NCBI GenBank assembly: GCA_964057225.1
Contig: OZ059898.1
Location: forward strand, 17,151,267 to 17,215,266
DNA from: Auanema rhodensis
Taxonomy: Eukaryota; Nematoda; Chromadorea; Rhabditida; Rhabditidae
Direction of reading: 5' to 3'
Length of the DNA stretch: 64,000 nt
Under the pieces are notes generated by a model that ran no database searches, was not told the origin of the DNA, and saw only the letters and a list, made by a program, of their open reading frames with translations. A program made the position numbers and the translations under genes. Positions 63,876 to 64,000 of the stretch are shown here, in pieces. How positions within the stretch are numbered: position 1 is the stretch's first letter; each line of letters opens with the position of its first letter.

Positions 63876-64000
63876 TGCATTATTTTTCAAACGATCATAA
63901 CTAATTTTTGTATTACGCGTTTCTCAATGTAGTATATTGCATTCGATGCGGATTTGTAAGCTGCGTCGATCTGTGTTATCAGATTTGCGCTAGCTTAAAA
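63876..64000. repeat. Partial monomer M183 cut by window end (125 bp)
   Basis: This is the first 125 bp of a monomer in the same register. It carries TATTACGCG, TATATTGC and GATTTGTAAG, three changes not seen elsewhere in the window, besides GCATTATT. It ends at the window boundary, not at a biological boundary. Confidence 0.9.

Larger units (their letters stand above)
1..64000. repeat. 351-bp satellite DNA array, 182.4 monomers, head-to-tail
   Basis: The same 351-bp unit repeats from the first to the last base, always in the same orientation, with no insertion, inversion or unique spacer. Anchors such as the TGCATCATTT start recur at 1, 352, 703, 1054 and so on. The register loses seven single bases in total, so M183 begins at 63876. 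Copies look more than about 95% alike, and many neighbours look identical. A typical copy is about 31% G+C. Both strands are stop-rich in all frames. The size, composition and nested higher-order organisation fit a eukaryotic centromeric or pericentromeric satellite. That role is inferred, since nothing here shows kinetochore binding. I do not recognise the family name. The array runs off both ends of the window. Confidence 0.98.

Noticed and set aside
1-64000. CRISPR array
   Set aside because: The repeats abut with no unique spacers, and the unit is 351 bp, far longer than CRISPR repeats.
1-64000. CENP-B box in the monomer
   Set aside because: TTCGATGCGGA (about 67-77) and TTTCGTTGAATAAC (about 196-209) share the TTCG half of the box, but neither has the spaced A plus CGGG half. 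No full match was seen on either strand.
1-64000. Intergenic spacer sub-repeats of rDNA, or a tandem array of a transposon
   Set aside because: No rRNA coding sequence, terminal repeats, target-site duplications or reverse transcriptase/transposase fragments appear in the window. The period is constant and uninterrupted.
1-64000. Pure assembly artefact (one monomer copied by the assembler)
   Set aside because: Adjacent monomers differ by ordered, recurring variants, and several events are nested, which a simple looping error would not create. Exact copy number and the largest duplications could still be mis-assembled.
1-64000. Monomer as an internal dimer of about 175 bp
   Set aside because: Reading the first and second halves side by side showed no sustained similarity, so 351 bp appears to be the basic unit.

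Overview
The whole 64 kb window is one uninterrupted, head-to-tail tandem satellite array. The repeat unit is 351 bp. I counted 182 complete copies (monomers M1 to M182, M1 starting at base 1) plus the first 125 bp of M183 (63876-64000). The register was checked at many anchor points. It shifts only by seven 1-bp deletions, in M63, M87, M101, M106, M115, M120 and M136. I found no credible protein gene, RNA gene, transposon, CRISPR array, origin or unique-sequence gap on either strand. The three small open frames (63-75 codons) are chance openings in the repeat.

A typical monomer is about 31% G+C (110 of 351 in M8). It has 12 CpG dinucleotides where base composition predicts about 8.6, so CpG is not depleted. 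Long homogeneous 351-bp AT-rich arrays with nested higher-order repeats (HORs) are typical of eukaryotic centromeric or pericentromeric heterochromatin. I infer a eukaryote, perhaps an invertebrate such as an insect, but the sequence does not fix the species and I do not recognise the satellite family by name.

Monomers differ at about 15 recurrent diagnostic positions (monomer coordinates 66, 69/70, 82, 85, 107, 138/140, 145/146, 155, 188-191, 210, 230, 236-238, 244, 247, 272, 277, 319). Combinations of these act as barcodes and divide the array into regions. 1-14040: older-looking mix with a 4-monomer rhythm and a 5 kb segmental duplication (3511-8775 copied as 9127-14040). 14041-18954: alternating pairs and runs of near-identical neighbours. 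18955-33694: long-period (18-19 monomer) HOR with a 5-monomer tandem duplication. 33695-42816: a 12-monomer block present twice, 14 monomers apart. 42817-59312: a 6/7-monomer HOR in eight variants. 59313-62471: a 3-monomer HOR. 62472-64000: the most degenerate copies, which may mark the approach to an array edge.

Each monomer also carries three dyads: a 9-bp stem with a 4-nt loop, a second 9-bp stem that competes with a 6-bp alternative, and a 12-bp palindrome set in A/T tracts. These are the only candidate functional elements I can point to. All monomer assignments were made by eye from diagnostic bases, not by alignment software.
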